DNA of 64,000 bases from Mytilus californianus. Taxonomy: Eukaryota; Mollusca; Bivalvia; Mytilida; Mytilidae. Below the pieces are notes generated by a model. The model was not told the DNA's origin, searched no databases, and saw nothing but the letters and a program-made list of their open reading frames with translations. Position 1 is the stretch's first letter. The number at the start of each line of letters is the position of its first letter. The DNA lies in the NCBI RefSeq assembly GCF_021869535.1, contig NW_026262668.1:14430348-14494347 (forward strand), written 5' to 3'. Below are positions 33,775-45,000 of the stretch, piece by piece. Both the position numbers and the translations under genes were made by a program.

Positions 33775-36015
33775 ATGGGTGTTCAAGGATTAACAACCAT
33801 TGTGAATGAAAACGCAACGATTTTGTTTGAAGATAAAAAACACTTTCAAGGACAAAACTGGTTATTGATGGCGACAATCTGATTTATTTCCTGTATCAGA
33901 ACCGGAATATCAATCTAAAACATGGCGGCGATTCTGACATTTTTGCCGACGATAATGAAACTCTCTTTTGTTCACTGATGCCCAATGAAATATGTTCATC
34001 TGTTGTAAAGATCTGTCAAAAACATGAAACACATGAACGTAGAGCGACGGAAAGAATTAATAAATATAAAAAAATCGCTAATTCTGAAACCACATTTGCT
34101 TTTATGCTCTGCCGTATAACATTCCTTGCGGTGATAGGAAAGATGAAAATTCCCTTTGTTGTATGTGATTTCGAAGCCGATCACGATATTGCCACTCTCA
34201 AAAATAAGTTTAAGTGTCCAGTTTTATCAAGTGACAGTGATTTTTATGTGTACAATATAAGACAAGGGTATGTGCCATTAGATGCATTTGTTGTATCAAA
34301 AACTTGCTGCAAAGGCAAAGTTTATTTTGCCAAAAAAATGAAGAAAGTCTTTCCTGGCTTGCGAGTTTCTAAATTACCAGCATTGGCTGACGCTTTAGGA
34401 AATGATTACATCAATAGAAAACAGTTATCCAAATTTTATTCATCCTTACCTGATGATCGGGATACGATCAATCTAACTCTGATACAAAGAAAAGCAATTA
34501 AGTGAGCTTCTACTACATCAGTCAATACAGCTTGTTCAAGACTGCAAAATAGTCTTCCGGAAACTGTACATATAGGTTTAATGATGTCATTTGCAATGTA
34601 TGCAGAAACTAGAAATTTTCAAGGCTTCGTAAATAAGAACACGAACACAACAGACTCATTAAAGGAAAATCATCGGACAGGTGCAATACCTGTATGCGTG
34701 CAGAACATACTCAATTTGCAAGAAGTATTTCTTCTGTGTAAAGTTGAAGACATTGATGAGAGAATATCAATACACAGATCTACTCTTCGATACGAAAAAC
34801 AATATATGAAATGTTGTTAGGAAATGTCGACAAAAGCATTATTAAATATCATCGTATTTGTGGATCTCTTGACCACTTTGGATTTACATCTACTGTGCTT
34901 GACGGCTTGAAAATATCCTGTTATACAAAAAATAAGAGGTACCTGAATATATAGATATTTAATTTATTTCTCTGTGCTGAGTGTTCTTGCGTTTGTTTGT
35001 ACTGTATTTCTGTCACGTAGTGTTGTCATTTTGGCGGCATTTTTAATATTGCCATATCAGCGGGAGGTTTTGCTAGCCATAAAACCAGGTTCAACCCATC
35101 ATTTATTCTTAAAATGTCCTGTACCAAGTCAGGAATATGGCAGTTGTTATCAAATAGTCCGTTTCTATGTATGTTGGCGTTTGATTTTGTAGCAGTTCAG
35201 TGTTTCTGTTGTTCTTTTGTTTTCCTCTTAAAGTTGATGTGTTTCCCTCGGTTTTAGTTTCGTTACCCGGATTTGTTTTTGCTTAATCGAATTATGACTA
35301 TTGAAAAGCGGTATACTACTGTTGCCTTTATTTATGTTCAGTTTTCAGATTTGAAAACAAAGAGGTATTAGATAAATTTGGTGGAAATACTCACTTTCTT
35401 GTAAACGTACTGGATGAGGCATGCAATGCCATTAAATAGATTCAATTTACATGAAGTGTTTGATTTTGTGTCATATTGTTCTCACAGCTAGGGTAATTTC
35501 CTATACAAAAGAATTTCATTCCGAGAATTCAATTAACAAGATTTTGTCAAACATGCACGCATTAGGTTCCAACGAATTTATAACACTTTTAATAAAGTCT
35601 GATAAATATTTCTCGATTGATTCCAGTAACTTTTTAAATTAGTACTGCACATGGGTTTGCGCAGTATCAATCTTGTTTGACTTTTGGGACTTATTTGAAT
35701 CAGATCTCAGGATCTCCAATTCCTTCGTTAAGTCAACAGGAAGTGTTTAATGGCACATTCCTTCATAATACCTATCTATATTATAAGAAGTATGAAAAAA
35801 AAAAAGTAGATAGAAAAATGAAAAAAAAACTGTTTCTGAATAACAGCACTTTGGGACAACTGTTCCACGACTTAGTATCTGCTGTGAAAATAAATATAAG
35901 CATTGTCAGATGGAAAGTGGAAAGAATACAACAAAGCGAAGACCATTGTGTATTTACTAGATTCCCTGGATTTTTAATTTTCAATTTACTTTGAATAGAT
36001 GATATTGAAGCCTGA
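33775..36015 (+). pseudogene. Asteroid-like (ASTE1/XPG-type nuclease) pseudogene, copy B
   Basis: It begins MGVQGLTTIVNENATILFE, then TKLVIDGDNLIYFLY and NLKHGGDSD. The longest open part (33978-34505) holds FEADHDIATLKNKFKCPVLS and SDSDFYVYNIRQGY, the XPG-I core with its acidic residues, then a segment aligning with copy A up to IQRKAIK. Further blocks follow to FTRFPGFLIFNLL near 35990. Frameshifts (about 33840, 33930, 34505, 34820) and a 393-bp repeat insertion at 34945-35337 break it. It is less decayed in the core than copy A. Asteroid-family proteins are FEN/XPG-like nucleases acting on flap DNA; this copy cannot make a full protein. Confidence 0.82.
34945..35337 (+). repeat. Dispersed repeat inserted into asteroid-like copy B
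   Basis: It contains 'ccataaaaccaggttcaacc', 'cctgtaccaagtcaggaata' and 'gcggtatactactgttgcc'. Copy A has no such segment between the flanking coding blocks. Another copy is at 49530-49888, and inverted pieces are at 32338-32560 and 49921-49945. The ORF inside it is repeat-derived. Confidence 0.82.
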
Positions 36016-38059
36016 TATACAAATTTGATTATTTTGTGACATTAACACTCTAAATGATCTTTGACCAAAAAAACTTGCCAAGAGTCCTTCACCGAAGCGG
36101 ATAACGATGTAGCTAAACTTATATATGACACTTTCATTTTTAATAATTGTGTTTTACTACTATGAAATATATATCTGTATCAAAGATCTGTTTCTCATAT
36201 TTTCTTTTATTCATACTGAATTATAAATAAAAACACAGATAGTGCTTTCATAACTCTACTACGTCGGAGAAACGGAACTGCTAATTTTTATTTTTTTTTT
36301 TGCTGTTTCTTTTGTCATTCGAGAGACTGTCAACTTGATCTTTCGAATGCAAAACAGTTGCTGAATTAGAGTTTGATTTAAACAGATTTTCTTGTATTCA
36401 GTATTTTCTTCGAAATTTGGTAACGAGAATATTTTAGATATATAAAGAAACCTTTAAATAATTAAAGAACCTACGTGAGCACGCTCAGATACCCCACGCC
36501 CCCACATTGTCCCTGGGCAATCAAAATCTCCCCCGTTTACTAAGATCAAAGACTCATAACTCCTACAAAAGTCAATTGTTAAACATATCTTGTGGATATG
36601 CACATCTACATATGATGTCCTTGTTACTTACAAAATTTCATGAACTTTTGTTGTGTGGTTATAGAGGAGTTGCGATGACAAACTGTTGCAGTAGTATATT
36701 TAGGCCAAAATTCTAAGTTTAAAGGGGCAAAACTTAAATCATAATTTCCGGTCGATATACACGTCTACATAGTATGTCCTAATTAGCTACAAAGTTTCAT
36801 GAAAATCTGTTGTGTGGATTTTGAATGGTTGCAATGACAAACTGTTGCAGTAGTATATTTAGGCCATATCCACATAGTATGTGCTTATTATCTAAAAAGT
36901 TTCATGAAACTCTGTTGTGTGGTTTCAGAGGAGTTGCGATGGCAAAACTGGACTGACGGACAGACGGACAGACAGACAGCCGAACGGACAAGTCAAAAAC
37001 ATTATACCCCCGTGGGTCATAATCAAACGACTTACGCACCCAAACACTTTCCGTGAAATGGTGAACCTCCGAGTAAACCGATCAAAACTGTCACAAAACA
37101 GCGATAAAACTACTAAAAAACATAGAAAAAAATCGTTGCTAAAACAATTGAACGTATGACCCTTTTCTCATGTATAGTAATGTGAAGGTATTCCAGCGAT
37201 TGAATATTAAATTCCCAAGTGAGGGTACAGTCAACAAAACTTTACGACATTAAGATTAATGTATCTAAGTTCCTACTGGGAATATGGGTATTTGGCTTTA
37301 TGAAAGACAAACCAGTCTTCATATGAACATGATGTACCGTGTAATTGGTTTTCAGATTCATTTTCCTTCAACTTCCTGCTTTTCGATTATTGAAGCTGGG
37401 ATAGCTCACAGTTCTACTGGTTTACATTCGTCTTGTATACTGATTGCTTCATTTTCAGTACAGTCTCTGATGGAGATGAAGTATGAATGCCTAGTAGATA
37501 GGTGTACTTGATATGATAGAAGCTTAATCGCAATAAATGACTGAATATATCTTCAAATTTATTTCAATATTTCATAAATCAATATTTAAGGATAGACATG
37601 AAAAAATCAAGGAAATATGAATGCAATGTATTTTATGATCTTGGCCAAGCTGCGATTGTACAGTAAAGCTCAAAGTGAGTTTACTGTTAATGCCCTAGCG
37701 ATTGTAGTCAATAAGATTTTCCGACATTTAAGATAATATTTTTTTAGAGTTATACGATGATGATGGCTATTTAAATTTTAGAGAGGTACGACTTTTTTGT
37801 GAAAAGAGGGAAAAGAGTCACATGTTAAAACTTGTGTAGCAACGATTGGTATTCCAAGGTTTTGTGAGCGTTTTTATCGCTGTTGTGACAGGGTGGTCGA
37901 TTTACTCGGGAGATCCACCGTTTTAAACGTTTAGGTTTACATGTCGTTTTTATTATCTAATTGGTTTGTATATCATATGTAAATAAAGCATTTTTTGTTT
38001 ACAAATTTTAAAGCAGATACATAATGCTTGACAGTTTCTCGAATGACCAAAAACAAGAT
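36016..38059. other. Unit B flank with a three-unit dispersed repeat
   Basis: 36490-37020 is a bivalve repeat with three diverged subunits around 'aaagtttcatgaaactctgt' and 'ggagttgcgatgacaaactg', ending in a gacggacagacagacag run. The open frame at 37284-37511 has no recognisable domain. Nothing else is seen. Confidence 0.5.
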
Positions 38060-41000
38060 GAAAGCAATATTTCTTCTGCTATTTTGAAATTTGTACGTGA
38101 TTTCGACTAGAGTTACGAAAATCATTGATACATTCCAGTTAATCCAGGTTTATCCAGCTTTCAACTTATACGTCAACATTACAGTACATATGAAAAGGTA
38201 TAGAAATAATAAACATTCCTTTTAAATGTCATTAATTGGTACCAATGGAACAATAACAAATCAAAAAAGATTCAAATTTAATCGACAAAAATAGAAACCT
38301 CTGGTGCAAAACATTTTAACATATATTTACAATTAGAAACAATAATAATATTAAATATCAACGCAATTTTTTCAAAAAGCACCAATAAAACATTCATTTG
38401 GATAAATAACAACAATGGTTTGGACCAAATTATACAATAATTAATCACATAAGTACATGTAGTACATAAGTACATAAGTAAATATAAATAATAATAGTGT
38501 TAGAATTTACTTTGTTTGAAGCTTTTCAGATTAGACGTTTGTGAAGGGTACGTTATATGAATGCGCATGTGTTCGTTTGTGTTTATTTTAATGGGGAGGG
38601 AGTGGCTTCTTTTTGTACAATTAATCAAGGGTATTAAGATGTTTAATAGATAAAGTAATATAGAAGGTAATGTTTTGGTATAAACAAAAAGCTATGCAAG
38701 AAATTAAAGGAGAATATGGTTCCCTTTTTTATTCTTCCTATACTCTTCAATTCAAAGTATAGTCGTTTTCCTTCATGACACTGTTAAAGCATTTTTGTGT
38801 CAGTAGCACATCCATGTTGCGGAAATCCCTATAATGAGAACATGCACGAACGTTATAATGTATTTGAGATATATATACTCCATACATTAAGGTAGAAATT
38901 AAGTTACTGAAAAACGGGAAACTGACAATTGATAATATAAAATCATCACGTTTGTCATATATTTTTGGTTAAGGTGGTCCGTCTCTGTCAATACCTACAA
39001 AAAGATATGAAACAGAACTTCTAGTTTTAGCAGAGAAGTATATTTTACACCATGTTCACTGGGATCTATAATATGCAAAAACTTATTGAAATGTGGCTCA
39101 TTAATATGAAAACATCTTCAATATGTTTGAAAGTGAATACTTTTTCATAAACCAGAAGAGGAGATTGATTTGTTTTTCTAGAACAATTTGAACATGTTTC
39201 ATAATATGTGAACGGTCAACCAAGTCATGTCGTTTACAAAATCCAATGATGCGAGTATTATAATTTACTGTCGCTTAATCCACCATTTTCTATATAAGGA
39301 AATGCCTGTACCAAGTCAGGAATATGACAGTTGTTTTCCATCTGTTTGATGTGTTGAGCTTTTAATTATTGACATTTGATAAAGGACTTTCCGTTTTGAA
39401 TTTTCCTTGAAATTCGGTATTTTGATATTTTTCTTTTTAGATTATTTTGATAAAGTAATGTATGCATAAAGCAGAGAAAGATTACCAGTAATTACTCATA
39501 TGATCCGCATGATAAGATAGAGTTGCATGCGATTTTAGCTGTGTTTGCCCTGGTGTTTGTCTGTTGATGCCCGGATGTATGATATTAACACTGATGTTGG
39601 TTGCTTTTACAATTTGGTCATGTTTTGCCTTGTAAAAGTTAAATTGAAAAAAGAAAAATCTTAACAGAATTATGGTCATAAAACAACACATATATTTGTA
39701 AATTTCATTCATGAAATGACTGGTAGATAAAATTGGTAGTCGCATATTGTGAAACGCAAAATATTAAACGTATTTTATAATGAAAAATTACACAAATATA
39801 AACAGATACACGATGAGAACCCGTAACTTGAACCTGTTAATATCAAAAATGTAAGAAAAGTAACATTACTGACACCGAAGGGAAAGAAAAGCAACACCAA
39901 TAACTCTGGTGAGGCTCATTTGTGCTATTTACAACACAAAACATAATTTAATTTATCATTTTATAAGAGCTTTTAAAATATCTTAGATGAATTTACAAAA
40001 GCTATAACATAAATGTTTTATTGCAATACATTTTCTTGTTTATAATGATATTGATTCCAAGAAGTCATGTGCTTCAGAGTAAAAAAGAATCCAGCATATA
40101 TCAGGTCTTGACATTTACATTTAAGCCTTCACTCCCATGAAAAGAACTTTTCTAAGTTATAAACATGACAGTCATATATATGTCTATCTGCAATCTAGTG
40201 TGATATTCTATATAAATATATAGTATGATTGCCCATGAGACAAACATCCAACATAGTTTAAATAACGTAGATTTAAGCAATTATAGTTAACTGCTCGGCC
40301 TTCAACCATGAGGAAATTCCAAACCGTATAGCCGGATATAAAAGGCCCCAACATATGTATTTATTTTCTATTTTATAATTTGGTCCATAGATACTATGCA
40401 TATTAATGATATTTTGGTAAACATAAACGAGACAGCAACCAAGGGACAAAAATTCAAGAAAGAGAAAAGTTTATATTTGTTGTTCAGAGCAATTGACCTG
40501 CGCACGTGGATTAACAATAATCAGGTACGCTAGGAAAAATAAGTCTTATCGTTTTCGTTGTATTTGGAATTTGCTTATATGGAGTGAAAATGTTCCATGT
40601 TGACACTATTTCTTATATTTTTAGTCAGACATGCTATTCTTAACTGTTTTCACTAGAAACAGAGGTTTGAAATAATTGCTAGTTAACACTTAATAGAGTA
40701 ATTAAAGAAATGAAAATAACTTATTCTTTATAAATCTGCCTCATGAGCATATACATAAAATGGAGAATGGGAATATTGTAGATATGATGTATTTAATTAA
40801 ATCCTCATTGTAATAAAGAAATTATGAATTAAAGTCATTGCAATAAAATCTGAAAAAAAATGTTAATTATTGTCATTGCAATAAAATCTTAAGAAATTGT
40901 AAATTATTATTAATTAAACAATATTTAGGTTATGAATTCATGCTATGATGACATGTGAGAAGTAACAACTGCAGAATATCCTGTCAACACCGACGTTTGA

Positions 41001-41492
41001 TTCGCATTAGACATATGCACAGTGTTCAAAGATTCATTTACTAAAGAACAATCATTGTAAATGTGATTATACACGTTTTCAGTTTACACACGACAAACAT
41101 GTCTGGGTTGCACGGGATTTTTATTACAAGGATTTCACAGTATTTTGTTTCAACAGTTTTCATAAACTTTACTCAGTACAATTTCAAGGTGTTTCTACAA
41201 TGTAATGTCTTTAAAGTCAACATTCTGTAGTATTCTTTAGTCCCACAGAGGTCACAACTCCACAATAAAACTTTCTCAGACTAAGTTTTGATTTCTCTAT
41301 ACATGTTAGATTCCAGTGTTATTCCTAAAATGACGAAGATTTTAGTTCCACGTCCATCAACTTCCCGTCACGGATTCATCCAATATGATTTTTTTTCATA
41401 GAATATTATAACATTTCTTTTTTTTTTTGTTCTCAGTTGCACCAGAAATACACAAACGTATATTTACACATAATCCAAGAAACAGTCATCGG

Positions 41493-41498
41493 TTTATT
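41493..41498 (-). terminator. Candidate GARNL3 poly(A) signal
   Basis: AATAAA on the minus strand, 384 bp after the stop codon, conserved at the matching place in unit A (31027-31032). Other AATAAA sequences exist further on, so this is only a candidate. Confidence 0.3.
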
Positions 41499-41881
41499 GT
41501 TCTATTATAACTCCATAGATATATCCCTGTTCTGCTATAAGACTGTAAGGGTTGTTTCACCATATCAATGACTGCAGTTATAAACTGTTCAAAGTTATTT
41601 ATCCTTGTTACTATAACTGGTCATATATTTATTTATATCACAGACTGTAAACGGTGTTTATAAATGATATATGTCATTTTCGCAACCCTTTTAATTTGTC
41701 TTGATTCATTTTATGCCTAGATTGATGTTGATGAATATGCAGGTTTGTGTTTTATGTTAACTAAAGGATACACTCTGAAATAACACGAAAATTATTTGTG
41801 TACGATGAATATAGCTTGATTTGTTTAGAAAACTTAAATATGAGTTTTAAAGAAACCTTTAAAATGCAATTGTACAACTAC

Positions 41882-42022
41882 TTATACAATATCTGTATCA
41901 ACATCTGAATAAACAACATGGCCTATGTATTTTTGATACGGACTCTCTGGTGGACTTGAATCTGACGGTTTTAAAATTGTAATTCCCGAATCTGAACTGG
42001 AAGAATCGTGTCTCTCTTTTGT
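41882..42022 (-). CDS. GARNL3: GARNL3 terminal exon
   Basis: Acceptor gaatttcag, phase 0, 46 codons and TAA (41882-41884). It is rich in serine and proline (SSSSDSGITILKPSDSSPPE) and ends SDVDTDIV, comparable to the acidic end of vertebrate GARNL3. A decayed twin is at 31434-31574. Confidence 0.88.
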   Translation of the reverse strand, partial: TKERHDSSSSDSGITILKPSDSSPPESPYQKYIGHVVYSDVDTDIV

Positions 42023-45000
42023 CTGAAATTCACAAAATAATCATCCGTAAGTGGGAATTCATAATTTTCTCGTGATTTCCCGCGCAAAATGCTTTCTAGT
42101 TAATTTGTAGACATTGTGGTACATGTAAAAGCAGCAGCATATGCCTACTTGTATCAATATATGTCATCTTAACGTACTGAAAGTTAATCCTCATCGTGAT
42201 TCTGAAAGTGAAATGGATTCATAAGCTGACCTCGTTTACCATTGTTTGAAATATATGTACGATTATTTATGTTTTTTTTCGATTGTGACACATGTTCAAT
42301 AAGATCAACTTTAATATAACAAAAAAGTGAAGGCAAACTTTCAATACCATAAAAAAAATAAAAATTCGTTGCAAGGCCATATACTTGAGAGAAAAAAAAC
42401 CTGACAGTCATTTCAAAACTCGCAAAACATGTCCTTAAATTACAGAAATCATACTTTTAATTCATTAAAGACCGTTTCTACACATCTGATGTAATCTTTC
42501 TGATGTTATTTGTTTCATATATCTGTTCTAAGTAAATTGGTGGGTGCAATCCACTTTTAGTGCGCACTGATGGACTGCGTTTTACTTACCTGTTCTAAGT
42601 AAATTGGAGGGTAAAGTCCACCTTTAGTTCGCACTAATGGACTGCGTTTTACTAATGTCTTATCTCCATTTGTAATAGGAGCAAGCAATGGAGTCGATGA
42701 CGGCTTCCGCTGATTTAACCTATCATTACTAATGTGACCGGCAAGGCACGATAGAGGAATTTTGTATATAGTCGATTGGCTTGAACCTAAAATAAAAACC
42801 GCAATGATGAATAAGTCACATTATTATCACACAACATATAACATGGAGAGGATGATACGTGTGTGTGTTGCAACAGGGACAACAATTAATTCTACGTTGG
42901 AACTAGCAATTGCAAGTCGTGATGGGTTAATTTCGACAAAAAAACAATGATATTATGAACTGCTGTGTTTTTTTTAAAGGACTTATAACAGTAATGGATT
43001 AAATACGATACAAGACGGAGATGAATACATTCACACCAAGCAAATTCAGATAAAGTTATATAATTACTGGATTTTAAACTTGTATATGCATGTTAAAACA
43101 TTGCACTCTTTACTTACTTTTATTAACACACAAGGGAATTGTTGTGATTAAAACAGTAAGACTTACAACCTGATTAACCGAAAGATCATTTATTTCATCA
43201 GAAAAATTATGTTTGCTTTAAAGCCCCGGTCACAACAGATCGTACGAATTTTTGTCGTTGAAGATCTATGAAATAGTTGTCATAGCACTGTCGTGCAACA
43301 TGTCAAAAAAATATTTCGAGTGATCACATCAGCTACGACATGTTCACGATGGTTTCACGATGGGTACACGACAGAAAAAAAAGAATTGTAATTGTACTGT
43401 CGTGGGTTTGTCGCAAGTCGGCCAAGCGACAGTCGTACGACAATCGTGAGTTGTTTGGGGCTATTTTCAGGTTTTCATGTCATGGGATGCGCGTGTTACT
43501 GTCGTGTCACTGTCGTGCCACTGTCGTACGACGATCACAAAAAACCCGCAATATAACTAAATTTCATGTCGTGGCGCTGCATAGATGTGTCGTGGTTCGT
43601 TGTGACCAGACCTTTAGACTGTGTCGTAGTGTAACTAATAACAGTAACTGACAACGGAGTCAAATGAATTCCCAAAAAGACTTATCTTATTCAATAATTG
43701 AAAAGAAACCCCAACACATCCGAAACACCGCTTTTATATAAACCCTTGTCCAAAAAATATGTCCTTACCCTTTATGGCTAGAGAGTTAGTTGGAACTGAA
43801 TTTATAGAAGTTGAACATTTGAAAGTTTTCGTTTATAGCTCATTCCATAATGTTCAATACCGTAATGGACAAAATGCATACATTTTAAAAAAAAGACTAC
43901 GAGTCACTAATGTGAGTACCACATTACATTTCCTGAGCCTAATTCAAGAAGATGCACTTTATTTCTGTCCTTTTTACAGAAGTTCATAACCTCTCAGTCT
44001 CTGACAATGTTTAGCTCACTTGTATCAACATGGATAACACTTCTATATCTTAACTGCGAGTTGTTCAATTTAAAGATCAATGTTTAAATTTGATACTATC
44101 TCATTAATATTCACCCTACTTGTACTTAACATAATCATAAATTTTAATCTGCTATTTAAATAGGTATTATAGTAAAAACGACTTACATGAGGGTGATGAT
44201 GGGGTTGTTGATGAGTGGTCTTTATCTTTTCTGTCAGTTGATGAGCTTCCAAAATAGATATCATTCTTAAAATAGAACACGGTGCATCATTATTTATCAC
44301 ATTAATCAGTTACGCTATGTAAACGCATACGAACTGGAATTAGCAACTCAACTTAATACATAAAACTGAAAAGTAAGAATGATAAGTTAAGGCCATACTT
44401 ATTGATATAGTAAAACGATTATCGCGCGATGAAAATGACGTAGAGCCATTGCAAATGTGACAATAACACCTGACACATAAAGCGGACTATGCGGTATGGG
44501 CTTTGCTCATTGTTGAAGGCCGTACGGTGACCTATAGTATTCATTTGGTCTCTTGTCTCATTGGCAATCATACCACATCTTCTTATTTTTATATACCAAA
44601 TTTTAGTCTAAGTCATAAATTTAAACTCATATAGCCATTAGATGTCCATGTTGATCTGAAAACCATCTTAATAAAAACTGTAGTCGTGTTCAAATGATAA
44701 TATATATTGATACTTTATTTGAGAATAAATGAGAACTGTTCAATCAACAGACAATTGACAGTTTCAATCGTATGTCTCAATTGTGGATCTTGCTTTGCTG
44801 ATTATTATTATCGCTTAGCGTTCAGTTTATCTATTACCATGCAAGTGCAAAGCTCTTAAATTGGTCAAAAGTTGTCGTTTAAGGAAGTTCGCTACTCAGT
44901 TTCAAAATAACAAGCTTTTCATAACACTAATATATATTGATAGGGGATTAATAAAGGAACAAAAAGAGCCAAAAAAAAATATAGGTCAATGTGCTTGTTT

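Larger units (their letters stand above)
38060..42412. repeat. Segmental duplication, unit B 3' flank (partner 27420-31915)
   Basis: Collinear with unit A, it contains the working last exon of GARNL3 and its 3' untranslated region. About 500 bp at 39105-39625 have no match in unit A and include a fragment (39299-39360) of the 'ctgtaccaagtcaggaata' repeat. 40228-40350 is an inverted tail repeat shared with unit A. Confidence 0.85.

Noticed and set aside
24524..36015. Asteroid-like copies as functional genes
   Set aside because: Each needs several frame changes, and copy B also has a repeat insertion, so both are listed as pseudogenes.
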